64,000 nucleotides of DNA from positions 1 to 64,000 of the forward strand of contig NZ_JAAXPV010000006.1 of NCBI RefSeq assembly GCF_012396615.1, given 5' to 3'. Numbering within the stretch: the first letter of the stretch is position 1; each line of letters begins with the position of its first letter. The notes beneath the pieces are model-generated. The model was given only the letters and a program-made list of their open reading frames with translations, was not told where the DNA came from and did not search any database. This stretch comes from Rothia terrae (lineage in GTDB: Bacteria; Actinomycetota; Actinomycetes; Actinomycetales; Micrococcaceae). The translations under genes were made by a program, and so were the position numbers. Shown piece by piece: positions 27,104 through 36,078 of the stretch.

Positions 27104-28465
27104 ATGAAAGGCAAACCTGATTACGTTGTCTTCAACCAGAAAATAACTTTATTTATGAGTAATTCACCCCGTTTTTCAGTGTCTGAACGTCCGGCACAGT
27201 TGCAACAGGCCCTCAATGAAGTGGGTAGCTGGATGCTTTCAACGGTGTCTACCACCGGTTGGAATGAGCTGGTGCTTGAGGCTAAGCCCGTTGGCGATTC
27301 ATTCTTTGTGCGTTTTACGGAAAGCTACGATGAACGCGATGTGACTGGTACTTCTCGTTTGCTTGATGATGAAGAATTCGCCACGGAGCAGCTCTCTAGA
27401 CTGCAGCACGCATCCTACGACGAGGCTGAGGGTGCTTGGCTGTCAGTTACCGTGGTGGTTGCCGCGAAGAACTGGCCAACTCCTGAGTATCAGGTCGGTG
27501 CCGCGTATAACCGCACCCATGAGCCGCAGAACTGGGACGGCGAAGGCGGCTTCAGCGCGCGAGATGTACGTGAGCACCTTGAGAAGTTCCCTCGCACCGA
27601 TTCTCTTCCGGCGTGGGCTGATGCCAAGATTAATCGCGGACGTTCTTTGAACGTTGCCGATATTAATGATGAAGAATCGCCCAACCCTTATCTTCGTGAC
27701 GCCCTCGTGCAATTTTCCGAAGAGCGCTCAGAACGCGCCCTCGTTAACGTGATGCGTCAGCTGATGGGTGGCGATATTCTTCTGGATGCTACCAACTCAG
27801 ACTTCGTGGCCGATGGCGATAACCCGTTTAGTCCTGAAACCACGGTGAAGTACACCTTCGCAACGTTGGAGGGATACCGCGGTCTGTGCCTGTTCTCTTC
27901 TCCTGAGGCAGTTTTGAAGTCTCATCAGGAACAAGGACGCGAAGGCGAGCCTGTGATGGTTCGTGAAAATTCAGTGAAGGTCATGATGGATTTCTTGAAC
28001 AACCAAGAAATTGATCTGCTGGTAATCGACCCGGGTTCACCGACAATGAGTGTTCTGGAACGTCCTCAGGTGCAGTGGGTTTTGGGAACTCCCCATAACC
28101 CTGCCGCGAAAATGGCTTTGATGGGTCAGAACATGCAACAGCTTCTTTCGGCTCTTGCCGCTCCCAGCACTTTCTTGCTCTTGGGCACTCCTGCCGGTTC
28201 TATTGACCGTCAGCCGCTGATTATCGACGGTGAAGCAGAAGAGGGCCGCACCCTGTTGACTTTTACCTCAGCTGCCGAGGTCTCCTCGCTTGATCCCACC
28301 CTGGAGGTCACCAGCGCCACCTCCATGGACGTCCTCCGATTTGCCGTAGATGCTGGTGTCGATAGCGTGCGCATTAACGGACTGAACCCGTACGCCACCC
28401 TGCCTATTGCCCAGGTCAAAGAGCTGGTAGAACTCGTGGACGCCGCATCCTTAGGGGTTAAATAA
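27104..28465 (+). CDS. SseB-domain protein
   Basis: 453 residues. ATG 27104 is supported by AAAGGAGGG 8 bases upstream; an internal ATG at 27155 has no such site. The C-terminal half has SseB N-domain character: ERALVNVMRQLMGGDILLDA, GYRGLCLFSSPEAVLKSHQ and NNQEIDLLVIDPGSP. The N-terminal half (SRLLDDEEFATEQLSRLQ, NWPTPEYQVGAAYNRTHEPQ) resembles immunity-protein-like or DUF600-type helpers, with weak support. Function of SseB-domain proteins in actinobacteria is not established. Divergent from the coiled-coil gene through about 200 bases. Confidence 0.75.
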   Translation: MKGKPDYVVFNQKITLFMSNSPRFSVSERPAQLQQALNEVGSWMLSTVSTTGWNELVLEAKPVGDSFFVRFTESYDERDVTGTSRLLDDEEFATEQLSRLQHASYDEAEGAWLSVTVVVAAKNWPTPEYQVGAAYNRTHEPQNWDGEGGFSARDVREHLEKFPRTDSLPAWADAKINRGRSLNVADINDEESPNPYLRDALVQFSEERSERALVNVMRQLMGGDILLDATNSDFVADGDNPFSPETTVKYTFATLEGYRGLCLFSSPEAVLKSHQEQGREGEPVMVRENSVKVMMDFLNNQEIDLLVIDPGSPTMSVLERPQVQWVLGTPHNPAAKMALMGQNMQQLLSALAAPSTFLLLGTPAGSIDRQPLIIDGEAEEGRTLLTFTSAAEVSSLDPTLEVTSATSMDVLRFAVDAGVDSVRINGLNPYATLPIAQVKELVELVDAASLGVK

Positions 28466-28495
28466 AACTCTGCTCTGTATTACCAGCAGATCTTA

Positions 28496-28537
28496 AAAAG
28501 GTGGGGCTACCGGTATCAACCGGTAGCCCCACCTTTT
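28496..28537. terminator. Bidirectional terminator, 18-base perfect arms
   Basis: Arms 28496-28513 and 28520-28537 are exact reverse complements with A- and T-ends, typical of a two-way terminator between the convergent SseB-domain and catalase genes. Confidence 0.92.
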
Positions 28538-28563
28538 AGGTTTGAATCAGAAGTGGCAGAGAC

Positions 28564-30045
28564 CTACTTCTGCTCAGCCACAGCCTTGCGGACGCGTGCG
28601 CCGAGTTCTTCGTGCACGTTCTCCCAGTACTGGAAAGCACGCTCAAGAACGGCGTCGTTATCGACTTCGCTCATATGACCAGCGATGTTTGCTACCAGAC
28701 GCTCGCGGGCAGCATCGTCCATGGTCTCAGCGTACAAAGTGCGTGCCTGGCCCCAGTCGTCATCTTCAGCGTGAAGAGTAGCTGCAGAGCGTACCAGCTC
28801 ACCGTCAAACTCCCAGCCGGTGTTCTCTTCGTGAGCCTTTACCGGATCAGCGTGCGGACCGCCGTATGAGTTCGGTGCGTATACTGGAGTGGAAGGATCG
28901 TTGAAGGTGTAGCGCATAGCGCCTTCCTTCGAGTAAGAGTTAATCTCAGCGTTCTTAGCGTAGTTAACAGGCAAATCAGCGTAGTTAGTGCCTACACGGT
29001 AACGTTGCGCATCGGCGTAAGAGAAGATGCGGCCGAGCAACATCTTGTCAGGTGAAGTTGCGATACCGGGAACAAAGTTGCTCGGTGAGAACGCAGCCTG
29101 TTCAATCTGAGCGAAGAAGTTATCGGGGTTCTTGTTCAGCGTCATCTTACCCACCTTGATCAGCGGGTAATCAGCATGAGGCCATACCTTGGTGAGGTCA
29201 AAGGGGTTAAAACGGTAGTTCTTCGCGTCATCAAATGGCATGATCTGAACATAGAGAGTCCAGCTGGGGAAGTCCCCGTTCTTGATGGACTCAAAAAGAT
29301 CCTTGCGGTAATAGTCGGGGTCAGTACCGGCAAGCTCAGTTGCTTCTTGATCGGTCAGGTAATCGTTGCCCTGATCGGTCTTGAAGTGGTACTTCACCCA
29401 GAAACGCTCCCCGTCAGCGTTGATCCACTGGTAGGTGTGTGAGCCAAAGCCATCCATGTGGCGGAAGCTCTTGGGGGTACCACGATCACCCATAAGCCAG
29501 GTGACTTGGTGAGCTGATTCGGTGCGCAGGCTCCAGAAGTCCCACTGCATGGTGTGGTCGCGCAGACCTGAATCGGGCTGACGCTTCTGTGAGCGGATAA
29601 AGTCCGGGAATTTAATGGTGTCGCGGATAAAGAAGATCGGGGTGTTGTTGCCCACGAGGTCGTAGTTACCCTCGGTGGTGTAGAACTTCAGCGAGAAGCC
29701 GCGAGGGTCGCGCCAAGTATCGGGTGAGCCCTGTTCACCTGCAACGGATGAAAAACGTGCGAGCATTTCAGTTTTTACACCGGGCTGAAAGAGTGCAGCC
29801 TTGGTGTACTGCGAGATATCCTCGGTGGTTTCAAAAACACCGAAAGCACCGGAGCCCTTAGCATGTACTACGCGCTCGGGAACGCGCTCGCGGTTGAACT
29901 GCGCGAGTTTTTCAACGGTGTAGACATCGTGAAGGACGATGGGGCCGTCCTTGCCAACGGTGAGTGAATCGTTGTCCGATGCCACGGGGGTACCGGTACT
30001 GGTTGTTGTGAATGTACCGGTCTTGTTGATGGGGTTACCAGTCAT
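28564..30045 (-). CDS. katA: Monofunctional haem catalase
   Basis: Clade-3-sized catalase (493 residues from the chosen start). It converts hydrogen peroxide to water and oxygen in the cytoplasm. Start at 30045 is favoured because AAAGGAG lies 7 bases upstream; a longer frame adds ten residues. Visible signatures: [18 protein letters not shown] (distal histidine), [36 protein letters not shown] (distal asparagine) and [15 protein letters not shown] (haem-ligand tyrosine). It lies 95 bases downstream of the Fur-family gene on the same strand, with a hairpin in the gap. Confidence 0.96.
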   Translation of the reverse strand: MTGNPINKTGTFTTTSTGTPVASDNDSLTVGKDGPIVLHDVYTVEKLAQFNRERVPERVVHAKGSGAFGVFETTEDISQYTKAALFQPGVKTEMLARFSSVAGEQGSPDTWRDPRGFSLKFYTTEGNYDLVGNNTPIFFIRDTIKFPDFIRSQKRQPDSGLRDHTMQWDFWSLRTESAHQVTWLMGDRGTPKSFRHMDGFGSHTYQWINADGERFWVKYHFKTDQGNDYLTDQEATELAGTDPDYYRKDLFESIKNGDFPSWTLYVQIMPFDDAKNYRFNPFDLTKVWPHADYPLIKVGKMTLNKNPDNFFAQIEQAAFSPSNFVPGIATSPDKMLLGRIFSYADAQRYRVGTNYADLPVNYAKNAEINSYSKEGAMRYTFNDPSTPVYAPNSYGGPHADPVKAHEENTGWEFDGELVRSAATLHAEDDDWGQARTLYAETMDDAARERLVANIAGHMSEVDNDAVLERAFQYWENVHEELGARVRKAVAEQK

Positions 30046-30140
30046 ATTCAACTCCTTTGGTGTTTTCGACTGCACGTCTCTTCAACGTGTTGCGGTGTGT
30101 TTCCAGCTGCTTGACAGGTGCCAAGTAGCTGCTGGGAAAT

Positions 30141-30653
30141 CTATGAAAGCGTGGTGTTTTGCGCGACTATTTCGCGGTCAATTTCTTGCTGACAGTCAGC
30201 GCATATACCTCGGTAGAGAACATCAGCACTGATAAAGGTCATGCCGTGATGTTCGCTAGGAATGAGACAGGGAGCCTCTCCCACAGCGCAGTCAACGTCT
30301 TCAACGCGAAGGCAGCGAATGCAGAACGCGTGGTGGTGATTGTCGCCGGTGCGGGTTTCATAAAGAGCCGGTGTTCCGGGAGGTTCAAATTTTCTGAGCA
30401 TGTCGATGTTGGTTAGGTCCGCCAGTACCACGTAGACAGACTGCATGGTGATGGTCGGAAGTTCTTCGCGCACGCTCGCGACAATGGCGTCGGCAGTAGA
30501 GTGCGGGGCGCGGTGTATAGCTGAGAGAACAGCCAGGCGCTGTCTGGTGACGCGGCGCCCGTGTGCTCGCAGTTCTTGTGTCCAGGCACGACGAATTGCC
30601 TCCGTCGCCTCCTGGCGGGGGCGAGCAGTTTGCGTTTGTTGAATCGTAGCCAT
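30141..30653 (-). CDS. Fur/PerR-family repressor
   Basis: 170 residues. The N-terminal winged helix contains GRRVTRQRLAVLSAIHRAPH and TITMQSVYVVLADLTNIDML. The dimer/metal domain contains ETRTGDNHHHAFCIRCLRVE and YRGICADCQQEID, giving two C-x-x-C structural zinc pairs and an HHH metal cluster. Immediate linkage to katA and a PerR-like box in its own promoter favour peroxide sensing over iron control (FurA of Mycobacterium and CatR of Streptomyces pair with catalase genes similarly). Confidence 0.9.
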   Translation of the reverse strand: MATIQQTQTARPRQEATEAIRRAWTQELRAHGRRVTRQRLAVLSAIHRAPHSTADAIVASVREELPTITMQSVYVVLADLTNIDMLRKFEPPGTPALYETRTGDNHHHAFCIRCLRVEDVDCAVGEAPCLIPSEHHGMTFISADVLYRGICADCQQEIDREIVAQNTTLS

Positions 30654-30662
30654 ACTTATAGT

Positions 30663-30677
30663 TTATAGTTATTATGA
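30663..30677. promoter_or_regulatory. PerR-like operator
   Basis: TTATAGTTATTATGA differs from the PerR consensus TTATAATTATTATAA at two of fifteen positions. It begins 10 bases upstream of the Fur-family start codon, which would allow autoregulation of the fur-katA unit. No second box was found in front of katA. Confidence 0.6.
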
Positions 30678-30839
30678 ACAATTCACAATAAAAAGTTTGT
30701 GTCCCATCATGAGCTGACATGCTCTTTCAGTAAAATATGTACTGGTTGGACTATATTTAAGTGATGCGAATCAATAGGTTTAACTTTATATAGGGTGTTG
30801 TTGCTAAATACTACTAAACGGTAACATTGGAGGGATAAG

Positions 30840-30941
30840 ATGAAGTGTAGTCATGCCAGTCCCACAAGCAACTGGCCAGCCCTAACCCCCAAGGCTGGCA
30901 TCGCGTGCGGTAGTTTCAGTACAAGCTACCGGCATCGATAA
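30840..30941 (+). CDS. Possible 33-residue leader ORF upstream of the sigma-factor fusion
   Basis: ATG 30840 is preceded by GGAGGG with good spacing and closes at TAA 30939-30941. The product is polar and basic (MKCSHASPTSNW... to SYRHR) with no known family. It sits in an otherwise non-coding 380-base gap, about 90 bases before the ECF fusion gene. It may be a real short gene, a leader peptide, or chance. A hairpin (CGGTAG/CTACCG, about 30909-30932) overlaps its 3' end. Confidence 0.3.
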   Translation: MKCSHASPTSNWPALTPKAGIACGSFSTSYRHR

Positions 30942-31033
30942 AAGTTGTAATGTCATGACGATTACCCACACTTAATCCCCCCACTTATAAAAACCACACA
31001 AGATAGAGGCTCATCATTACCCCGTCGTACTCA

Positions 31034-33322
31034 TTGCTCGAGGACTCCAGAACAGAACTTTCTGATGAAGTTCTGCTAAAAGCTGTACGCGCCGGCGAAG
31101 AAGGTGCATACGGCACCCTTTATGAGCGCTATCGTTCAACAGCTCAAGCTATCGCATACAAGCACACCAGTGACCCCGGTACCGTTGACGATATCGTGGC
31201 CGAAGCTTTTGCGCGCATCCTGCAAGCCCTTCGAAACGGTAATGGCCCCACCACCTTTATGGGTGGTTATCTTTCCACCACCATTGCGCACCTTGCGGGC
31301 GAATTTGGTCTCATTCGCGGACGCGAAGTTCCCGCTGACAGCGAGTCGCTAGAGAACCTTGCGACTTTTGATGAGACGGTGTTGCAGCTCAAAGACTCTG
31401 ACGAGCTCATTAAAGCCTTTACATCTATGCCCGAACGCTGGCAGTCAGTCCTGTGGCTCACCGAAGTTGAAGAGCGTAAGCCCCGCGAAATCGCAACCGT
31501 TCTAGACCTCACCCCCAACGCGGTATCAGCACTTGCTGTACGCGCGCGCGAAAGCTTGCGCGAAGGGTTCCTGCGCGCACACCAATCAGCGCCGCAAACG
31601 GATCAGTGCCAAAAATACTTTGATTACCTGCCAGCGCTCGTCCGCGGTTCACTGAGCGAACGACGCACTCAGCAGGTACGCGAGCACCTCGAAGACTGCA
31701 CCTACTGCACTTCTGAATACCTCTCACTGCTGGGTATCAACAAGTCCATGCGCGTCTGGGTCTTTCCTGTGCTCGCCGGCCTTGTTCCCTGGACAACCGA
31801 TGGCGCTACCATCCTGAGCTTTATCAGCAAAACCGCTGTAGCTGGCACGTTGGACGGAGCGTCCCTACACACGTCATCGACTTCCGCTTCGGGGCTGAGC
31901 GCGTCCTCACATCAGGTAGCAGCAGGGGCTTCTGCCTCTCACGGCACCGGTAGCGCGCTTGCAGGTAGCAAAACCTTTGTTATCAGCCGCCCGTCAACCT
32001 GGCCATCTGCCGCGGGAACAAGCCCGCTTGCAATCGCCGGTGGCGGTGCGCTGGCCCTGGCCGCTGTGGTCGGCGGTATCTCAATGGGTATCAACAACTT
32101 CGCAGAAGAACCCGTGACTTCATCCGGCGACTCCGGAAGGATCGAAGCCTCAGCAGCACCCGACTCAAAGTCCTCAACGAACGACTCTAAGAGCGGAACT
32201 TCCGCAGAAGCCCAGCGAACAATGGGCGGCTCAATGGACGCTGAGTCCTCCTCAGATGAGGCGGCTGCAAGCTCAAACCGTCCTAGCTCGCTGGCTCTAG
32301 CCGGCTTGGGATGGGGCGCGAACGACAATTCAGCCGCTAACCCTTCAAGCGGTTCTGCTCCCGATGCAAATGCAGGGTCGTTGCAAAGCTTTGGTCAGGC
32401 ATCAGACGGTGCTTCTGCAGCCAGCTCGCTACCTCTTGCCGGAGGTGCCCTTTTCGGTGGGTCCGCGGACTCTGAAAATAGCAATGCTACGGCAGGTCAG
32501 GAGTCTGTGACCGCAGATTCAAACTTATCTGCGCCTTCGAACGCCACTGACGCCACCGGTGAAAACGGTAGCGCTTCACGTGATGCGCAGAATCAGCAGC
32601 CTGCCGATAATTCGGACGGCTTTACTCCTACTCAGCCAGAGGAAGAGAACCAGCCGGAGCCTGTCGTAACACCGACCACCCCTGACCCGGTCGAACCTAC
32701 GCCTCACGAGCACCCGGTGGATCCCGAACCGATCGATGATCAGCCAGAGCCTATCGACCCGGCACCTGCGCCGATTGATGATCCGGTGGACCCCGATCCT
32801 GTTGACCCTGAGCCTGTTGATCCCGTCGACCCGGATCCCGTTGTGGACCCCGTGGATCCTGCGCCTGTTCCGGCGCCTGTCGACCCCGATCCTGCCGAGG
32901 ACCCGGTTGTTCCCGGACCTGTAGACCCGGATCCCGTGGTGGATCCGGTTGACCCGGCTCCCGTGGTGGATCCTGTAGACCCCGCACCCGTTCCGGACCC
33001 TGAGAACGGTGAAGACCGTGGTGTCCCTGCACCTGATCCGGTGGAGGATGACCGCCAGGTTCCTAAGAAGATTAAAGATCCTGCGGCGTTTAAGCGATGG
33101 GTAGTGTCTTTCTTTGTCAGGGATTTCGAGACGCCTGATCCCGCCACCCACTATTTTGTGTCGTATCGTTATAGCGAAAACGGGCAGCAATACACCGGAG
33201 GAAAGTGGCTACCTAAGGGTTTCGTCGATAACCGCTGGTTCTACTCGGGCATGGAATACCTCTATGGTTACGACAAGATGTTGGATGCTGAGATCATGTG
33301 GAATGAGAATCCCACTCCGTAA
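31034..33322 (+). CDS. ECF sigma factor fused to zinc finger, membrane segments, Pro-Asp repeats and C-terminal domain
   Basis: 762 residues. Sigma-2 about 14-100 (AGEEGAYGTLYERYRSTAQA, DIVAEAFARILQAL) and sigma-4 about 125-185 (MPERWQSVLWLTEVEERKPR, DLTPNAVSALAVRARESLRE). A zinc-finger-like anti-sigma segment follows at about 192-228 (HLEDCTYC). Candidate membrane segments lie near 240-262 and 330-353 (SPLAIAGGGALALAAVVGGI). Next is a Ser/Ala-rich stretch, a DPVDP/DPEPV repeat region about 540-675, and a Trp/Tyr-rich domain about 685-760. ECF factors with such C-terminal extensions exist in Actinobacteria; this would be membrane-tethered. Start TTG 31034 lacks a ribosome site; an ATT at 31016 has AGAGG upstream. 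Confidence 0.85.
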   Translation: MLEDSRTELSDEVLLKAVRAGEEGAYGTLYERYRSTAQAIAYKHTSDPGTVDDIVAEAFARILQALRNGNGPTTFMGGYLSTTIAHLAGEFGLIRGREVPADSESLENLATFDETVLQLKDSDELIKAFTSMPERWQSVLWLTEVEERKPREIATVLDLTPNAVSALAVRARESLREGFLRAHQSAPQTDQCQKYFDYLPALVRGSLSERRTQQVREHLEDCTYCTSEYLSLLGINKSMRVWVFPVLAGLVPWTTDGATILSFISKTAVAGTLDGASLHTSSTSASGLSASSHQVAAGASASHGTGSALAGSKTFVISRPSTWPSAAGTSPLAIAGGGALALAAVVGGISMGINNFAEEPVTSSGDSGRIEASAAPDSKSSTNDSKSGTSAEAQRTMGGSMDAESSSDEAAASSNRPSSLALAGLGWGANDNSAANPSSGSAPDANAGSLQSFGQASDGASAASSLPLAGGALFGGSADSENSNATAGQESVTADSNLSAPSNATDATGENGSASRDAQNQQPADNSDGFTPTQPEEENQPEPVVTPTTPDPVEPTPHEHPVDPEPIDDQPEPIDPAPAPIDDPVDPDPVDPEPVDPVDPDPVVDPVDPAPVPAPVDPDPAEDPVVPGPVDPDPVVDPVDPAPVVDPVDPAPVPDPENGEDRGVPAPDPVEDDRQVPKKIKDPAAFKRWVVSFFVRDFETPDPATHYFVSYRYSENGQQYTGGKWLPKGFVDNRWFYSGMEYLYGYDKMLDAEIMWNENPTP

Positions 33323-33330
33323 CGGATGCC

Positions 33331-33355
33331 AAGACCCCGCATAGTGCGGGGTCTT
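33331..33355 (+). terminator. Terminator after the sigma-factor fusion
   Basis: AAGACCCCGCA pairs with TGCGGGGTCTT around a short TAG loop, 9 bases past the stop. Confidence 0.85.
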
Positions 33356-33451
33356 CACCGTATGTGGGGTATTGTCACTGCAAACTCACAAGAAACCTAG
33401 GTATTTTAGAACTGTACTATCCGTTGAATGTGAAAGGATGCTGAAGCTACA

Positions 33452-34330
33452 GTGCACAACCACAATAATGGGCTTAAAACCGCTGTTCTGATGGGCGGAC
33501 TGATGGCATTTTTGGTGCTCATCGGTGTATTTCTCGCGTACTTTACGAATAACAGCATTTTTATTTTGCTGATGTCTTTGGTGGGCTTGGTCAGTATTGC
33601 CTACAGCTATTGGAACTCAGATAAGCTGGCGCTACGTAGCATGAATGCTTATCCGGTAACCCGCGAACAGGTTCCTGGTTTGTACGCAATCGTTGAGGAA
33701 CTTTCGGCGCGCGCGCAGCAACCGATGCCGCGCCTGTATGTTGCTCCTACCGCAACACCTAACGCCTTTGCAACCGGCCGAAACCCCGAGAATGCGGCGG
33801 TCTGCTGTACCGAGGGCATCCTGCAGCTTCTTGATGAGCGTGAGATGCGCGGAGTTCTTGGGCACGAGCTGATGCATGTTTATAACCACGATATTCTGAC
33901 AGGATCAATAGCGGCTGCGGTGGCAGGTGTGATTGGTTCTATTGGCCAGATGCTGTCTTTCTCGATGATGTTCGGTGGCAATCGCGACGAGAACCGCACC
34001 GGGGCGCTTGGCTCACTCGTCATCGCCTTTTTGGGGCCGTTGGCTGCTGGCGCTATTCAGATGGCTATTAGCCGAACTCGTGAATACGATGCCGATGAGG
34101 ATGGCGCACAGCTCACTGGCGATCCGTTGGCTTTGGCATCGGCGCTCAGCAAGCTCCACGGTGGAATTGCTCGTGTTCCGATGAATCCTAACAATCAAAA
34201 AACCGAGGGCGTGGCGGCGATGATGATTGCTAATCCCTTTGGCGGTTTGCGTAACGCCATGAGTACGCACCCGCCTATGGAGCAGCGTATTGCGCGTCTG
34301 CAGGATATGGCTCGCAGCATGGGGCAGTGA
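33452..34330 (+). CDS. htpX: HtpX-type M48 membrane metalloprotease
   Basis: 292 residues with GTG start after GAAAGGA. Two N-terminal membrane segments (about 8-55) precede the cytoplasmic protease. The zinc motif is GVLGHELMHVYNHD (H-E-x-x-H) and the third ligand region is SRTREYDADEDGAQLTGDP. The C-terminal THPPMEQRIARLQDM is typical of HtpX. Role: degradation of misfolded membrane proteins under stress. One of the dispersed hairpin elements begins 28 bases past its stop. Confidence 0.93.
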   Translation: MHNHNNGLKTAVLMGGLMAFLVLIGVFLAYFTNNSIFILLMSLVGLVSIAYSYWNSDKLALRSMNAYPVTREQVPGLYAIVEELSARAQQPMPRLYVAPTATPNAFATGRNPENAAVCCTEGILQLLDEREMRGVLGHELMHVYNHDILTGSIAAAVAGVIGSIGQMLSFSMMFGGNRDENRTGALGSLVIAFLGPLAAGAIQMAISRTREYDADEDGAQLTGDPLALASALSKLHGGIARVPMNPNNQKTEGVAAMMIANPFGGLRNAMSTHPPMEQRIARLQDMARSMGQ

Positions 34331-34357
34331 GACTTCTTCAGAGGGGTACCTAGAGTC

Positions 34358-34453
34358 CAAATGTTGCGGACGGCAAACTGGTTTGCTCTGGCATGAATAG
34401 CCTTGAGCGTGAGGTGAACCGGTAGGAAGAACCGTTGAACGTCCTTACGTTTG
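34358..34453. repeat. Dispersed hairpin element, copy C (most diverged)
   Basis: Arms 34358-34378 and 34434-34453 pair with about six mismatches and one bulge. The interior shares TCTGGCATGAAT, GAGCGT and GTGAACC with the copies at 49.2 and 54.4 kb. Arms are unrelated in sequence to those of the other copies. It lies downstream of htpX and before a terminator. Confidence 0.6.
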
Positions 34454-34498
34454 TGCTGGGCTTTAGATCCTTATGAATAAAGCTCAGCGCTAAAACAA

Positions 34499-34537
34499 GA
34501 AAAAAGCGTCCACCCGCTAGCAGGTGGACGCTTTTTT
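34499..34537. terminator. Bidirectional terminator
   Basis: AAAAAAGCGTCCACC pairs with GGTGGACGCTTTTTT around a short CGCTAGCA loop, between htpX and the convergent YajQ-family gene. A second hairpin (GCTGGGCTTT/AAAGCTCAGC) lies at about 34456-34488. Confidence 0.9.
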
Positions 34538-34572
34538 GGTGCTATGACGTGAGCTGTCGGTGCCCAGCGAGT

Positions 34573-35064
34573 TTAGCGGTAGTTGGTGAACTGAAGGTCA
34601 ACGTCGAGGTCTTTGCCCTTGAGCAGCGCGATGACGTCCTGAAGGTCGTCGCGTGACTTGGAGGTTACGCGCAACTCGTCACCCTGAATGGTTGCCTTAA
34701 CGCCCTTAGCGCCTTCTTCGCGGATAATCTTTGAGATTTTCTTCGCGTCGTCCTGAGCGATACCTTCTTTGATGGACACTTCAATGCGGTATTCCTTACC
34801 GGATGCGTAGGGCTCGCCCGCATCCAGGGACTTCAATGAGATGCCGCGCTTGACGAGCTTTGACTGGAAAACGTCAAGAACTGCAAGAGCGCGTTCATCT
34901 GAGTTTGCCTTGATAAGGATTTTCTCGCCGGAGAAATCAATCTCTGCGCCTACACCGCGAAAATCGTAGCGCTGTGCTACTTCTTTCTGCGCCTGATTGA
35001 GGGCGTTAGATACTTCCTGCTTGTCTACCTTTGAAACGATGTCGAATGATGAATCGCTAGCCAC
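34573..35064 (-). CDS. YajQ-family nucleotide-binding protein
   Basis: 163 residues, the standard length of the UPF0234/YajQ family. It shows the N-terminal [40 protein letters not shown] and the C-terminal [20 protein letters not shown] with a final NYR. Members bind tRNA or nucleotides, and Xanthomonas and Pseudomonas relatives bind cyclic-di-GMP; whether that holds here is unknown. No signal peptide, so cytoplasmic. Stands alone on the minus strand. Confidence 0.92.
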   Translation of the reverse strand: MASDSSFDIVSKVDKQEVSNALNQAQKEVAQRYDFRGVGAEIDFSGEKILIKANSDERALAVLDVFQSKLVKRGISLKSLDAGEPYASGKEYRIEVSIKEGIAQDDAKKISKIIREEGAKGVKATIQGDELRVTSKSRDDLQDVIALLKGKDLDVDLQFTNYR

Positions 35065-35354
35065 GGGGCCGTCCTTTCGTTCTTATGCGCTGCCGGTGAG
35101 CGCGTTTGGTGTTAACGGTACAGGGTTATTCGTTGGTGTGTCAGGTTCCGCGTGGCTTTGGGAGGCTTTATGAATCGTTACCTAACTGTGACCGCTTTCT
35201 CAGCTTCTGTTAATCTTTCGGGCGAAGAATAGTAGTTGTCCCCTAAACGGTAGGCGAATCGTTTGCCGTCTGAGAGAGTACGAGCGCACCGTTGATATTC
35301 TTCGGGCGCATACGGGATGCGGAAAGTACCGTACCTTTAGAAAAGAGGAAGCCA

Positions 35355-35666
35355 ATGGCGATTGCTGATAAGAATGCATACGTTCTTGATGAGTACGCAG
35401 CTATCGTTGAGGAAATTATTCGTGAAGACGCTGATTCGTGTTTTGCATGGAGTGAGTCTGCTCATGGTGACCATGAGTATCCAGAGTTCGATAAAGTTGG
35501 TCTGACGCTTGAGCGTGCTGACCATATTCAGCGTTTTGAAGCGGTGAAAGAAAATATGGTTCGTGAGGTTCGTTCTGAGCTGAGCACGGTTCAACAGGCG
35601 TACCAGTATCTAGAGAATTTTGAGATGCGTCTTTTACGCGAGGCGGAGCTGGAAGCCGCATCGTAA
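35355..35666 (+). CDS. Hypothetical protein, 103 residues
   Basis: Start chosen at the ATG after AAAAGAGGAAG, giving MAIADKNAYVLDEYAAIVEE; the open frame reaches further upstream but without a ribosome site. The product is acidic and mostly helical with AWSESAHGDHEYPEFDKVGL in the middle and a coiled-coil-like end (QAYQYLENFEMRLLREAELE). No domain recognised. It precedes tRNA-Tyr on the same strand. Confidence 0.7.
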   Translation: MAIADKNAYVLDEYAAIVEEIIREDADSCFAWSESAHGDHEYPEFDKVGLTLERADHIQRFEAVKENMVREVRSELSTVQQAYQYLENFEMRLLREAELEAAS

Positions 35667-35781
35667 GCGCTTTTGGTGGCTTTTGTCACAAACCCTGGTT
35701 TGAGTTTTTGATTTTCAAAAATGTTCGGTAGAGTATTCATGTTCGCGCAAACGAGAACGAAAGTTTTCAAGCGTTGACGCG

Positions 35782-35863
35782 GCAGATTACCCGAGCGGCC
35801 AAAGGGGGCTGACTGTAAATCAGCTGGCATTGCCTACGGGGGTTCAAATCCCTCATCTGCCAC
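35782..35863 (+). tRNA. tRNA-Tyr (GTA)
   Basis: An 82-base cloverleaf with acceptor GGCAGAT/ATCTGCC, discriminator A, anticodon GTA in CTGACTGTAAATCAG, a long class-II variable arm and T-arm GGGTTCAAATCCC. The CCA end is not encoded. A terminator follows at once. Confidence 0.95.
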
Positions 35864-35868
35864 AGATA

Positions 35869-35898
35869 ATCCCGACTCTGATGAGTCGGGATTTTTTG
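35869..35898 (+). terminator. Terminator after tRNA-Tyr
   Basis: AATCCCGACTC pairs with GAGTCGGGATT around a 3-base loop, followed by TTTTT. Confidence 0.9.
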
Positions 35899-35921
35899 TT
35901 TAAGCTGGCCACCCCAACCCC

Positions 35922-35975
35922 GCCGAGATCCCGTTTTATCACCGAGATCCTGATTTAAAACAGGACCTCGACGTT
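35922..35975. repeat. Degenerate relative of the 1.7-kb palindrome
   Basis: Contains CCGAGATCCCGTTTTATC, ACCGAGATCCTGATTTAAAA and CAGGACCTCGACG, matching the left arm and half of the right arm of the element at 1724-1791. The outer right arm is lost and replaced by GTTTTTGTTT. Shows that the palindrome is a dispersed family. Confidence 0.75.
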
Positions 35976-36078
35976 TTTGTTTGGGGTATAAGACAAAAAG
36001 TTTCCCTGTGAGTCGCCGGTGATTCATCGAGAGAGAAACTTCTGTAAAAACACGTCAGAAAGCTGTAGCGTGTAAGCC

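Noticed and set aside
30046-30140. Second PerR box in front of katA
   Set aside because: Only an imperfect hairpin (CAGCTGCTTG/CAAGTAGCTG) was found; no match to the box consensus.
32750-33000. Short repeats that might be taken for a CRISPR array
   Set aside because: Units are irregular, codon-phased and encode DPV/DPE repeats in a long gene; no constant repeat-spacer lengths.
32576-33190. 204-residue minus-strand frame
   Set aside because: Reverse reading of the Pro-Asp repeats of the sigma fusion.
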